Shown: positions 8,985-16,745, counted from the first letter of the stretch. The stretch is 21,708 nucleotides of DNA from Elusimicrobiota bacterium (GCA_016194625.1 JACQBB010000457.1:1-21708); one strand, 5' to 3'. Notes: generated by a model from the sequence alone, not told the origin. A program made the numbers and translations.

Positions 8985-9010
8985 CGCCCGCCGGGAGCGT
9001 TTGCTACGAT
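8981..9010 (+). promoter_or_regulatory. Promoter-like element giving a leaderless start for the dehydrogenase
   Basis: CTGACG (8981-8986), 18 bases, TACGAT (9005-9010), then only six bases to the GTG at 9017. The -35 box overlaps the stop codon of the coiled-coil gene. With the usual -10 to start distance, transcription would begin at or next to the GTG. The same TACGAT-6-GTG arrangement occurs at 19460-19474. Confidence 0.4.
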
Positions 9011-9016
9011 GACGCC

Positions 9017-10051
9017 GTGAAGGCCGTCGTGCTCACCGCGTTCGGCGGAGCCGAGAACCTGGCGCCCGCCGTCGTCCCCGACCCCGTCCCCGGCCCCGGC
9101 GAGGTCCTCCTGCGCGTGCGCGCCTGCGCGCTGAACCACCTCGACCTTTGGATCCGGGCGGGCCTGCCCTCGGCCAAAGTCAAGCCGCCGTTCATCCTGG
9201 GCTGCGACGCCGCCGGCGAGGTCGCCGCGCTCGGCCCCGGCGTCTCGGGGCCCTCCGTCGGCGCGCGCTTCGCCGTCCACCCCGGCCGCTGCTGCGGGAC
9301 CTGCGCGCCCTGCCGCGAGGGCCGCGAGTCCGACTGCGCCGACTACGGCATCATCGGCGCCTACGGCGGGCGCCCCGGCGCCTACGCGGAACTGCTCGCC
9401 GTCCCGGTCCAGCACCTCCTGCCGGTCCCCGACGGCCTGGGCTTCGCCGAGGCGGCGTCCCTGCCGCTGACCGCCGTCACCGCCTGGCACATGCTGAGCA
9501 CGCTCGCGGGGCTGAAGGCGGGGGAGACCGTCCTCGTCGTCGGCGCGGGCGCGGGCGTGTCGGTCGCGGCGATCCAGGTCGCGAAGGCGCTGGGCGCGCG
9601 CGTGATCGCGACCTCCACCGACGCCGGCAAGCTGGAGCGCGCGAAGGCGCTCGGCGCGGACCTGACGATCCACCACCCGCCCGAGGACCTGGCCCGGACC
9701 GTGCGCAAGCTCACCGGCGGCGCGATGGCCGACGCCGTCTTCGAGCACGTCGGCGGCGAGGTGATCGGCGACGCGCTCAAGTGCCTGCGCCGCTCCGGCC
9801 GCCTGGTGACCTGCGGCGCGACCGCCGGTCCCGTCGCGCCGATCGACCTGCGCTACGTGTTCGACCGCCAGCTCAAGATCCTGGGCGCGAAGATGGGGAG
9901 CCTGGCCGAGATGAAGGCCGTGTGGGAGCTGGTGCTCGACGGGCGGCTCAAGGGCGTCGTGGACAAGACCTACCCGCTCGCCGAGGCCCGCGCCGCGCAC
10001 GAGCGCCTGGCCGGCCGCGGCCACTTCGGCAAGGTCGTGCTCCTGCCGTGA
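9017..10051 (+). CDS. Zinc-type medium-chain dehydrogenase / NADPH:quinone oxidoreductase-like protein
   Basis: 344 residues from GTG 9017 (MKAVVLTAFGG, the usual N-terminus of the family). It has a GroES-like domain (1-130) and a Rossmann domain with G176-x-G178-x-G180 for NAD(P)H. Structural zinc ligands C93, C96, C99 and C107 are all present. The catalytic zinc ligands of true alcohol dehydrogenases are missing: the usual CHTD is NHLD (N40), and the usual GHE is GCD (C63). It is therefore better seen as a zinc-independent reductase of quinone or enone substrates than as an alcohol dehydrogenase; the substrate is unknown. Length is normal. Its TGA overlaps the next gene's GTG (GTGA), implying translational coupling with the glycosyltransferase, although no shared pathway is obvious. 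Confidence 0.88.
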   Translation: MKAVVLTAFGGAENLAPAVVPDPVPGPGEVLLRVRACALNHLDLWIRAGLPSAKVKPPFILGCDAAGEVAALGPGVSGPSVGARFAVHPGRCCGTCAPCREGRESDCADYGIIGAYGGRPGAYAELLAVPVQHLLPVPDGLGFAEAASLPLTAVTAWHMLSTLAGLKAGETVLVVGAGAGVSVAAIQVAKALGARVIATSTDAGKLERAKALGADLTIHHPPEDLARTVRKLTGGAMADAVFEHVGGEVIGDALKCLRRSGRLVTCGATAGPVAPIDLRYVFDRQLKILGAKMGSLAEMKAVWELVLDGRLKGVVDKTYPLAEARAAHERLAGRGHFGKVVLLP

Positions 10052-11700
10052 CGCGCGCGCTCCCGCTGTGGCTGCTCGCGGCGGCGCTCGCGCTGCCCGT
10101 GCTCGGCCTCACCTCGCCGCTGATCGAGGTGGACGACGCGCGCTACGCGCAGGTGCCGGCCGAGATGGTCCGGTCCGGCGACTGGATCCTGCCCACGCTC
10201 GACGGCACGCCCTACGTCGAGAAGCCGCCGCTGTGGTACTGGACCGCCGCCGCGTCGTACGAGGTCTTCGGCGTGTCCGAGGCCGCCGCGCGCCTCCCGA
10301 TGTGGCTGTTCGGTCTGCTCGGCGTCCTGGGCGCGGGCTGGCTGGGGACCTGGCTGTACTCGGCCGCCGTCGGCCGCGCCGCCGCCGCGGCGACGGCCAC
10401 CGCCGGCCTGTGGCTGTTCCTCAACCACAACATGACGCTCGACCTGCCGGTCAGCGTCTGCCTGCTGTGGGCCACGGCGCTCGCCCTGCGCACGCTGGCG
10501 CGGCCGGAGGACGCGCGCTGGGCCGCTCCCGCCGCGTGGCTGGCCGCCGCGCTCGCCTTCCTGAGCAAGGGCCTGATCGCCCTGCTCCTGCCCGGGCTGT
10601 GGGTCGTCGGGCTGTCCGTGCTGTTCCCGAAGCTGCGCCGCGGCGCGCTCAAGCTGCTGTCGCCCGCGGGGCTCATCCTCTTCGCCGCGGCGGTGGTCCC
10701 GTGGTTCGCGGCGATGCAGAGGCGCCGCCCGGACTTCCTCCACGTCTTCTTCGTCGAGCAGCACTTCCAGCGCTACCTGACGCCCAAGTACAACCGCGGC
10801 GCGCCGTGGTGGTTTTATCTGGCCGTGGTCCCCGCCGGGATGCTCCCTTGGACCGCGCCGTTCCTCGCCGGGATGTGGCGCGCGGCGCGCAAACCCTTCG
10901 GCCCCGACTTCCGCGGCCCGGCGCTCGGCTATTGGGTGCTCGGCGTGTGCGCGTTCTTCTCGACCTCGCACTCCAAGCTCGCCACCTACGCCCTGCCGGT
11001 GTTCCCGCACGCCGCGGTGCTGGCCGCCGCCGCGCTCGACGAGGGCCTGCCGGCCTGGGCGAAGAAGCTCTCGCGCGCGCTCGGCGTCCTCCTGCTCGCC
11101 GCGGCCGCCGCCGGCGCCGCCGCCGCGCTCGGCGGCTTCCTGCCCGCGAAGGTCTGGCCGCCGGCCGGCCTGCCGCCGCAGGCGCTGACGCCGCTGAGCG
11201 TCCTGCTGTTCGGCCTGCTCGCCGCGCTGGGCGCCGCCCAGCTGGCCGCTCCGTCGCTGAAGGCGCCCGCCGCGGCGCTGACCGGGGGAGGCGCGCTGGC
11301 GGGCGTGTTCCTGTTCGCCGGCCTGCGCCTGGCCGCGCCGCTCACCGGCGCGCGCGCCCTCGGCCTGGCCGTCGGCGCCGAGGCGCGCGCCGGGGACGCG
11401 GTCTGGACCTACGACAACTACCCGCACGGACTGCCGTTCTACGCCCGCCGCCCCGTCGACAAGATCGTCCAGTTCACCGGCGAGTTCCACTACGCCAAGC
11501 GCGACCCCGCCTTCGCCGACCGCTTCGGCGACGCGGACGCGCTGAAGGCGCTCCCGCGCGCGGGCGGCCGGACCTTCGTCGCGATGCACTCCGCGCGCCG
11601 CGAGGATTTCCTGGCCCTGCTCGGCGGCGGCGCCGCGTCCGTCGAGTCCTGGCAGGACTTCGGCGCCTGGTCCTTGGCGGTCGTCAAAGCCGCGCGCTGA
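10048..11700 (+). CDS. ArnT/PMT-like polyprenyl-phosphate-sugar glycosyltransferase, integral membrane
   Basis: 550 residues from GTG 10048, which overlaps the dehydrogenase stop. The N-terminal helix (LPLWLLAAALALPVLGL) is followed by a periplasmic loop with the family signature: D29-D30 in EVDDARYAQVPAEM, then GDWILPTLDGTPYVEKPPLW. That matches ArnT and other GT83/GT39 enzymes that move a sugar from a lipid phosphate carrier onto an acceptor such as lipid A or protein. LSKGLIALLLPG is another conserved family segment. About 12 hydrophobic helices follow, and a C-terminal periplasmic domain of about 100 residues (from about 445). Donor and acceptor cannot be told from the sequence. It converges on the RDD gene with nine bases between them and no obvious terminator. 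Confidence 0.88.
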   Translation: MTRALPLWLLAAALALPVLGLTSPLIEVDDARYAQVPAEMVRSGDWILPTLDGTPYVEKPPLWYWTAAASYEVFGVSEAAARLPMWLFGLLGVLGAGWLGTWLYSAAVGRAAAAATATAGLWLFLNHNMTLDLPVSVCLLWATALALRTLARPEDARWAAPAAWLAAALAFLSKGLIALLLPGLWVVGLSVLFPKLRRGALKLLSPAGLILFAAAVVPWFAAMQRRRPDFLHVFFVEQHFQRYLTPKYNRGAPWWFYLAVVPAGMLPWTAPFLAGMWRAARKPFGPDFRGPALGYWVLGVCAFFSTSHSKLATYALPVFPHAAVLAAAALDEGLPAWAKKLSRALGVLLLAAAAAGAAAALGGFLPAKVWPPAGLPPQALTPLSVLLFGLLAALGAAQLAAPSLKAPAAALTGGGALAGVFLFAGLRLAAPLTGARALGLAVGAEARAGDAVWTYDNYPHGLPFYARRPVDKIVQFTGEFHYAKRDPAFADRFGDADALKALPRAGGRTFVAMHSARREDFLALLGGGAASVESWQDFGAWSLAVVKAAR

Positions 11701-11709
11701 CGCACCTCG

Positions 11710-12501
11710 TCACGGGCCGGTGCGGCGGACGAGGGTGTGGCGCCGGTCCTTGGCCGCCGCGGTCACGCGCCAGCGGCGGTTGCCGCCCTCCACGAAGAAG
11801 GGCGTCGGATTGAACACCTGCAGCATGCCGCTCTTGAAGGTCTCCACGTCGCCGCTCGCCTCGGCCAGCGCCTGCAGGTCGGTCGCGTAGGTGCCCTTGG
11901 CGGCGCGGTGGGCCTCTTGGATCTGGGCGATGACGCTCAGGCCTTCCTCGGCCTTCAGGATGGCGTCCAAGTCCTCGCGCGTGGGCGTCAGCAGGCTGAA
12001 CCAGTAGTTCGTCACGAACAAGGCGACCGCGAACGCCGCGGCGACCATGAAGACGAGCGCGCCGTCGGAACGCCGGGGACCGTCCTCCACGACGAAGGTG
12101 CCCGAGGCCATGTCGTGCAAGGTCCGGGTCTTCGGGTGGAACAGGGCGACCCAGAAGCCGAAGTTGCCGAGAGCGGCGCCGAGCAGCCAGACCACGGCGC
12201 GCGCCAGCGCGCGCAAGACGCCGGGCGGCACGCCGCCGGTCGCGACGACGCGCAGGCCGAGCAGTTTGTGGCCCGCGGTGCCGCCCGCCAAGTTGCCGGC
12301 GAACTGCCACAGCACGGCCAGGCCGGTCCAGACGGCGCCGTCGGCGACCAGGAACGAGTCGGGGACCGGTCGGGACAGCGGGCCGCCCCACACGTATACG
12401 GTCGCCACGGCGCCCAGCGCGAACGGGAGGGTGTCGAGCAGGTAGGCGACGAAGCGGTCGCTGAACCGGCCGGGCCGGAGCTCGGGGAGGGGGGCGTCCA
12501 T
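11710..12501 (-). CDS. RDD-family membrane protein with pilin-like C-terminal domain
   Basis: 263 residues. I chose ATG at 12501 (MDAPLPELRPGRF) rather than the ATG at 12537, because a promoter lies between the two. The RDD domain covers about 10-160: R16 and D23 in RFVAYLLDTLPF, then GGTAGHKLLGLRVV, RALARAVVWLLG, and HPKTRTLHDMASGTFVV, all matching the family. A further helix (ALVFMVAAAFAVALFV, about 170-190) is followed by a soluble tail whose first part (EGLSVIAQIQEAHRAAKGTY, then ATDLQAL) looks like the stalk and start of a type IV pilin or pseudopilin head. RDD proteins are small membrane proteins of mostly unknown function, some linked to ion exchange. It stands alone on the minus strand. 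Confidence 0.85.
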   Translation of the reverse strand: MDAPLPELRPGRFSDRFVAYLLDTLPFALGAVATVYVWGGPLSRPVPDSFLVADGAVWTGLAVLWQFAGNLAGGTAGHKLLGLRVVATGGVPPGVLRALARAVVWLLGAALGNFGFWVALFHPKTRTLHDMASGTFVVEDGPRRSDGALVFMVAAAFAVALFVTNYWFSLLTPTREDLDAILKAEEGLSVIAQIQEAHRAAKGTYATDLQALAEASGDVETFKSGMLQVFNPTPFFVEGGNRRWRVTAAAKDRRHTLVRRTGP

Positions 12502-12508
12502 GGCCCCC

Positions 12509-12537
12509 AGTATAGGAGGGCGCGCGTGGGAAATCAA
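12509..12537 (-). promoter_or_regulatory. Sigma70-like promoter giving a leaderless RDD mRNA
   Basis: On the minus strand: TTGATT (12537-12532), 17 bases, TATACT (12514-12509), then seven bases to ATG 12501. The boxes match consensus at four of six and five of six positions. The predicted transcription start falls on or beside the ATG, so no ribosome binding site would be transcribed. Confidence 0.55.
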
Positions 12538-12601
12538 GCTCCGCGCTCGGACCCAATCGCCCGTAGGCCCTTAGGGCCCCGGAAATGACCCCCGAGGACC
12601 C

Positions 12602-12631
12602 CTGGCAGGATGGGGGCATCACCGCTACAAT
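12602..12631 (+). promoter_or_regulatory. Sigma70-like promoter giving a leaderless MFS mRNA
   Basis: CTGGCA (12602-12607), 18 bases, TACAAT (12626-12631), then seven bases to ATG 12639. The same boxes with the same spacing occur at 16140-16169. The -10 box lies inside the N-terminal extension that an upstream ATG at 12585 would give, which supports 12639 as the true start. Confidence 0.5.
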
Positions 12632-12638
12632 CCTCATT

Positions 12639-15122
12639 ATGAACATCAAGTCCCGAGCGATGCGCACCATGGCCGCACTGATCTCCTTGGCGCTCGTCCA
12701 CGCGTCGTTCGGGCCGGCCGCCTGGGCCGCCGCGGTCAACACGGCGGTCAGCGGCTCGGTCGGCGACGCGGGCTCCTCCGCCGGCGCCTCGGTCAACTCG
12801 GCCGCCGCGGTCGCGGCGGTGCCGACCTCGGCCGTGATGCCGCTCACCTCGGCTCCCTCTCTGGTCGCCTTCGCCGCGCCGTCCGCCTACGTCTCGCCGA
12901 TCGCCGCCGCGATGCCGGCCTCCGCGCTCACCGCCGGCGCCGCCTACCGCGGCGCGGCCCAGCCGGCCGCCGCCGTCCCGACGGCCCTGCCGGGCGCCTC
13001 GCTCCACGCTCCCGCGGCCCCGTCCCTGCACGCCGCGCCGGCCGCCTCCACTCCGGAGTCGGCGTCGGCCAAGACCGCTCCCGCCGCTCCCGCGCTCTCG
13101 GAAGTCTCCGCCGCCTCCATCGAGTCCGGTCCGCGCACCAAGTCCGCGGGCTCGCGCATCTCGCGCCGCTTCGCCGAACTGAAGGCCTACTTCGGCGGCA
13201 AGTCCGCGCAGACGACGCCGGCCGAGTCCGAGGCCGCGGTCCCCGCCGCGCTCACCGGCGTAGACACCAACGAACCCACCCTTTCCGCTCACACGAACGC
13301 GCTCGCCGCCTCTCCTAAGGACGGCGACAAGGTCGCGCAGTCGGGCGGCGACAACGCGCCGCCGGCGCCGGCCCCGCAGACGCCCGGCGACGACGGCAAG
13401 GACGGCAAGAAGTCCAACAAGGGCGCGCTGTTCGGCCTGGGCTTGGCCGGCTTCTCCATCATCGGCTACATGCTGGCGATGCAGGTGGGTCTCGAGGCTC
13501 AGGGCGTCGCGATGCCCCAGCTCACCGAGAACGCCTTCAAGGATTTCACGCTCCTCCCTCTCGTCACGGTCTTCGCCTCGATCGGCTCCATGATCGGCCA
13601 GCCGATGGCCAAGTTCTTCATCGACCACCTGGGGATGTCCAAGACCTTCTACGCGGCGCACATCCTGCGCGCGCTCTCGCTGGGCACGATGGTGGTGCTG
13701 TTCGGCACGGGCATGATGTCCATGCCGCTGATGATGGGCTTCTACCTGCTCAACGGCATCGTCACGGGCGTGGCGTCCACGGCCGAGGGCACGCTGCGCA
13801 AGCTGATCCTGGCCGAGAAGGGCGTCTCCATGCAGTCCTTCCGGACCTGGTGGCAGCTGCTGGCCGAGACGCTGGCGGTGCCGGCGCCGATCTTCTTCGG
13901 CGCGCTGGTCCACACGCTGGGCGCGGTCGGCGCCCCGATCGTCACGGCGGTGTACCCGGTCACCATCCTGCTGGGCCTGATGCTGGCCTACTTCCTCAAG
14001 ATCTACCCGCTGAAGGATGTCAAGAAAGCCGCCGCCGCGGCCGACGCCGCCAACGCGGCCGCTTCGGCCGCCGCGACGCCGAACGCTCCGGCCCCGGCCA
14101 AGAAGGGGGTCTGGGCGGGCATCAAGGCCGCCGCGGGCAAGATCTTCTCCAACATGGAGGCGGGCAAGAACTACGTGATGAGCGTGCCTTACCTGAAGTA
14201 CTCGCTCACGGCCGCGGCGGTGTTCGACCTGTTCAACGTGATCATCTACCGCCTCATCGCGCCGGGCTACGGCAAGATGACGGGCGGCGCGGCCGGCCTG
14301 TCCGCGGTGCAGGGCAACCTGGTCGGCATGTTCTCGCTGGGCGGCCTCCTGCTCTCGGTCGTCTTCCTGGCGCTGGAGTCCCGCGCGAAGGCCAAGGCGA
14401 AGAACGCGCCGCAGACGCCCGAGGCGGCGGCCGCGGCGGAGCGCTCGTCCATGCTGCGCTGGATGTTCGCCGGCGTCCCGGCGCTGGCCCTGCTGGGCCT
14501 GATGGCCTTCCACATGGCCCTGCCGCTGGCTCCTCTCATCATCGGCGGGACCAACTACATGCCGGCCTCGGTGTTCGCGGCGGCGCTGATCCCGTTCGGC
14601 TTCTTCCAGGTCGCGGCGTCCATCAAGCTGAACTCCTACTTCCAGGAGAAGCTGCCGCAGGACCCCGACAAGGTGCAGAAGGCGCTGGCCTTCTCCGGCT
14701 CGGTGATGACGGCGCTGTCCATCGTCACGATGCTGGCGATGCGCCCGCTCTTCTCCGCGGTGGACCTGTTCAACCCGTTCCCGTGGGTGGCCGGCGCGCT
14801 GATCCCGATCGCGGCGGCCCTCATCTGGATGCACCGCCTGCTCGCCAAGTCCACCACGCCGGAGGCCGTCGCGGCCGCCGACGCGCACCAGGGCGACGCG
14901 GCCCCGTCCAAGAACGCCGGCGCCTACGTCGGCCTGATCCTGGGCATCGTCGCCGCGGCGGTCGTCATCACGGCCCTGCCGATGATCCCGGGCGTGGCCG
15001 GCCTGATCGCCAGCCTGGGCGTGCTGGGCAAGTTCGCCCTGAACCTGGCGCTCACCGTCGCCTTCCCCGTGGCCGGCGCGCTGATCGGCCGCGGCAAGGC
15101 CGCCCCCAAGACCTCCAAGTAA
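12639..15122 (+). CDS. MFS transporter fused to a long Ala/Pro/Ser-rich N-terminal region with signal peptide
   Basis: 827 residues from ATG 12639, starting with a clear signal peptide (MNIKSRAMRTMAALISLALV, then HASFGPAAWA). Residues ~30-260 are low-complexity Ala/Ser/Pro/Thr with a short basic amphipathic stretch (RISRRFAELKAYFGG). From about 261 on there are some 12 hydrophobic helices. Between TM2 and TM3 the sequence DHLGMSKTFYAAHILR resembles the MFS loop motif. A cytoplasmic loop rich in Ala and Lys (~465-495) separates the two halves. A transporter of the major facilitator type is likely; the substrate is not identifiable. A 230-residue exported leader on an MFS protein is unusual and would put the first segment in the periplasm. 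Single-gene unit with its own promoter and terminator. Confidence 0.8.
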   Translation: MNIKSRAMRTMAALISLALVHASFGPAAWAAAVNTAVSGSVGDAGSSAGASVNSAAAVAAVPTSAVMPLTSAPSLVAFAAPSAYVSPIAAAMPASALTAGAAYRGAAQPAAAVPTALPGASLHAPAAPSLHAAPAASTPESASAKTAPAAPALSEVSAASIESGPRTKSAGSRISRRFAELKAYFGGKSAQTTPAESEAAVPAALTGVDTNEPTLSAHTNALAASPKDGDKVAQSGGDNAPPAPAPQTPGDDGKDGKKSNKGALFGLGLAGFSIIGYMLAMQVGLEAQGVAMPQLTENAFKDFTLLPLVTVFASIGSMIGQPMAKFFIDHLGMSKTFYAAHILRALSLGTMVVLFGTGMMSMPLMMGFYLLNGIVTGVASTAEGTLRKLILAEKGVSMQSFRTWWQLLAETLAVPAPIFFGALVHTLGAVGAPIVTAVYPVTILLGLMLAYFLKIYPLKDVKKAAAAADAANAAASAAATPNAPAPAKKGVWAGIKAAAGKIFSNMEAGKNYVMSVPYLKYSLTAAAVFDLFNVIIYRLIAPGYGKMTGGAAGLSAVQGNLVGMFSLGGLLLSVVFLALESRAKAKAKNAPQTPEAAAAAERSSMLRWMFAGVPALALLGLMAFHMALPLAPLIIGGTNYMPASVFAAALIPFGFFQVAASIKLNSYFQEKLPQDPDKVQKALAFSGSVMTALSIVTMLAMRPLFSAVDLFNPFPWVAGALIPIAAALIWMHRLLAKSTTPEAVAAADAHQGDAAPSKNAGAYVGLILGIVAAAVVITALPMIPGVAGLIASLGVLGKFALNLALTVAFPVAGALIGRGKAAPKTSK

Positions 15123-15128
15123 TCGCGC

Positions 15129-15184
15129 GGAAAAGGGCATAGGCCCAAGGACCCAGGACGCTCTGGGTCCTTGGGCACTTTTCC
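15129..15184 (+). terminator. Strong symmetric intrinsic terminator after the MFS gene
   Basis: A perfect 14-bp stem, GCCCAAGGACCCAG (15143-15156) with its complement at 15163-15176 and a 6-base loop. It is flanked by GGAAAAG (15129-15135), which is itself complementary to CTTTTCC (15178-15184). The A-tract before and T-tract after make it able to end transcription in either direction. Confidence 0.85.
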
Positions 15185-15252
15185 GTCTGGGTCTCGCGGC
15201 GCATAGTTCCTGGGTGGTTCGGTTCGGAGCCCCAATCCCCTGAAATCCCGTT

Positions 15253-15257
15253 GGAGG
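15253..15257 (+). promoter_or_regulatory. Shine-Dalgarno site fixing the start of the secreted protein
   Basis: GGAGG five bases before ATG 15263. It shows that the TTG at 15251, in the same frame, is not the start. No convincing -35/-10 pair was found upstream. Confidence 0.7.
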
Positions 15258-15262
15258 TACCG

Positions 15263-16048
15263 ATGTTGCGCCGAGTCCCGGTCGCCCTGGCGATCGCCCT
15301 GACTGCCGTTCCCGCCTGGTCGCAGTTCACCCCGCAGGAAGTGAAAGCCGCCCAGTCAGACCCCAAGAAGTTCACGCTCGACGAGTCGACGCTCAAGATC
15401 TCAGCCGTCGGCCCCACGGTGGCTCCGGCCGACATCGCGCCGCCCGACGGCGGCGGAGGGGGGATCGGCGACGTCCTTCCCGTGCTCGACCAGATCATCA
15501 ACACCGGCCAGAAGATCTGGAAGATCATCGCCGACAACCATCCGGTGGTGGACATCCACAAGCAGTACGCCACCGCCCTGCCCAAGGGCATGACCCACTG
15601 GTCCGACCTGGAAGGCTGGAAGCCGCCGAAGGGCACCATCTACGAGCTGAGCGCCAAGAACCTCTACGGCGTCCAGGTCATCCATGTCCGCTACCAGGTC
15701 CTGCGCACCTACGGCGGCAGCTACCAGGGCAAGGGCAAGTTCCTGACGGCCGTGACCGTCGAGCCTCTGCTCGTCGAGGTCGCCTGGGGCTACCACTACT
15801 CCATGGACAGCTCCGTCCCCGACACCAGCGTGGTCAACGTCGGCACCTCCGCCGACCCCGTCGCCGGCATGACCGCCACGCTGAACTGGCACGTCTCGAC
15901 CTCGCTGAAGGACTCGCAGGGCCAGGGCCTGTACTTCCTGCAAGGCGACGGCGCCTTCAAGGAAGTCGGCGGCCCCTTCTCCAGCGAATCCCTCGAGAAG
16001 GCCAAGGGCGTCGCCAAGAAGATCGACGGCAAGCTGAAGTTCGACTGA
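15263..16048 (+). CDS. Secreted protein of unknown function
   Basis: 261 residues from ATG 15263. The signal peptide is MLRRVPVALAIALTAVPAWS, cleaved before QFTP. A short Gly-rich stretch (PPDGGGGGIGD, about residues 62-72) precedes an amphipathic segment (VLPVLDQIINTGQKIWKIIA) and a beta-rich domain (~95-230) with many aromatic residues: WSDLEGWKPPKGTIYELSAKN, YQVLRTYGGSYQGKGKFLTA, EVAWGYHYSMD. The Trp-rich and YGGSYxGKGKFL pattern looks like a conserved secreted bacterial family, but I cannot name it. No Cys is present, so it is not a lipoprotein. It is monocistronic, between two terminators. The C-terminus is Lys-rich and soluble, not a barrel strand. Confidence 0.8.
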   Translation: MLRRVPVALAIALTAVPAWSQFTPQEVKAAQSDPKKFTLDESTLKISAVGPTVAPADIAPPDGGGGGIGDVLPVLDQIINTGQKIWKIIADNHPVVDIHKQYATALPKGMTHWSDLEGWKPPKGTIYELSAKNLYGVQVIHVRYQVLRTYGGSYQGKGKFLTAVTVEPLLVEVAWGYHYSMDSSVPDTSVVNVGTSADPVAGMTATLNWHVSTSLKDSQGQGLYFLQGDGAFKEVGGPFSSESLEKAKGVAKKIDGKLKFD

Positions 16049-16067
16049 CCGCTCGCAGCGCTTGAAC

Positions 16068-16104
16068 GGACGCCCCGGCGCTTCGCGCCGGGGCGTCCTT
16101 TATT
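16068..16104 (+). terminator. Intrinsic terminator after the secreted protein gene
   Basis: GGACGCCCCGGCGC (16068-16081), loop TTC, perfect complement (16085-16098), then TTTATT. A 14-bp GC stem plus U-tract, 20 bases after the stop. It marks the left edge of host-like composition. Confidence 0.9.
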
Positions 16105-16139
16105 CCACCCCGCAGAGATGCATCTGCAATTTATTCACT

Positions 16140-16169
16140 CTGGCAATCATTAGAATTTCCCTTTACAAT
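16140..16169 (+). promoter_or_regulatory. Promoter-like element at the left edge of the island
   Basis: CTGGCA (16140-16145), 18 bases, TACAAT (16164-16169). The boxes and spacing are identical to those of the MFS promoter. The first ATG is eight bases downstream (16178), and the PD-(D/E)XK-like gene starts at 16236. Confidence 0.45.
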
Positions 16170-16177
16170 GCCCCAAT

Positions 16178-16225
16178 ATGGGCTCCCCAGAAATCACGCT
16201 AATACGACTGGCCGAAAAGCATTAA
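16178..16225 (+). CDS. Possible 15-residue leader ORF or gene remnant
   Basis: ATG 16178 opens MGSPEITLIRLAEKH followed by TAA, ending ten bases before the next ATG (16236). It lies eight bases after a good -10 box, so it would be the first ORF on the mRNA. It could be a leader peptide coupling translation of the next gene, which has no ribosome binding site, or the start of a truncated DNA-binding protein (xxPEITLIRxxAxxH looks like the beginning of small phage-type regulators). It is too short to judge from coding content. Confidence 0.3.
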   Translation: MGSPEITLIRLAEKH

Positions 16226-16235
16226 CGACAATTCC

Positions 16236-16745
16236 ATGAAGCAACCACGAAAATGGAACCTGGAAACACATTCGAGCGCAGACTTGCTTGCGCTGTATGC
16301 CGACATTCTTGACGAACTGCAGAAGCGCAAGGTAGTACACAGCACGAATAATCCCGTTGCAAATTATTCCGAGAAACTCGCCAGCGAGGCCCTAGGATTG
16401 AAGCTAATGACGGAATCCACGAAGGGCTTTGATGGTATTGATGCAATCGGCAATAAATACGAAGTCAAAGGAAGACGCCCGACAACCAACAATCCTTCGC
16501 GCCAGCTAAGCATGCTCCGGGGGCTCAAAGATAAACATTTCGATTTCTTGGTGGGTATTCTCTACGAGGAGGACTTCCGAGTATCCCGAGGGTGCGTCAT
16601 TCCTCACAACGTCATCCTTAGCCGCGCCCGCTTCTCGAACCATGCGAACGCACACATTTTTCATCTAACAGATGATGTCTGGAAGATCGGGGGGGTTAGG
16701 GATATCACGGACATTCTTCGTAGGGCCCAGAACTCGATTGCGTGA
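16236..16745 (+). CDS. PD-(D/E)XK nuclease-like protein, DUF6998-type
   Basis: 169 residues. N-terminal helices (SADLLALYADILDELQKRKV) and TNNPVANYSEKLASEALGLK lead to a core with the PD-(D/E)XK pattern: GFDGIDAIGNKYEVKGRR, with D66 and D69, then E76-V77-K78. A beta strand (FDFLVGILYEEDFRVSRGCV) and PHNVILSRARFS follow. The family is widespread, usually a single small protein, and its restriction-endonuclease-like fold is recognised from the motif; DNA cleavage is not proven, and the domain name is from memory. The ATG has no Shine-Dalgarno sequence, so coupling to the 15-codon ORF is possible. In an island, a role in defence or DNA processing is plausible. Confidence 0.75.
   Translation: MKQPRKWNLETHSSADLLALYADILDELQKRKVVHSTNNPVANYSEKLASEALGLKLMTESTKGFDGIDAIGNKYEVKGRRPTTNNPSRQLSMLRGLKDKHFDFLVGILYEEDFRVSRGCVIPHNVILSRARFSNHANAHIFHLTDDVWKIGGVRDITDILRRAQNSIA

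Noticed and set aside
6197..10024. Minus-strand open frame of 1275 codons across PorV, coiled-coil and dehydrogenase genes
   Set aside because: Low-complexity Ser/Arg/Ala translation, antisense to three well-supported genes; a composition artefact.
12502..12537. Upstream ATG at 12537 as RDD start
   Set aside because: The extra 12 residues overlap a good promoter, and the RDD pattern starts naturally after ATG 12501.
12585..12638. Upstream ATG at 12585 as MFS start
   Set aside because: It would add 18 residues before a perfect signal peptide and includes the probable promoter -10 box.
16116..16125. Palindrome AGATGCATCT as an integration site
   Set aside because: No second copy was found at the right edge of the island and there is no integrase or tRNA nearby.
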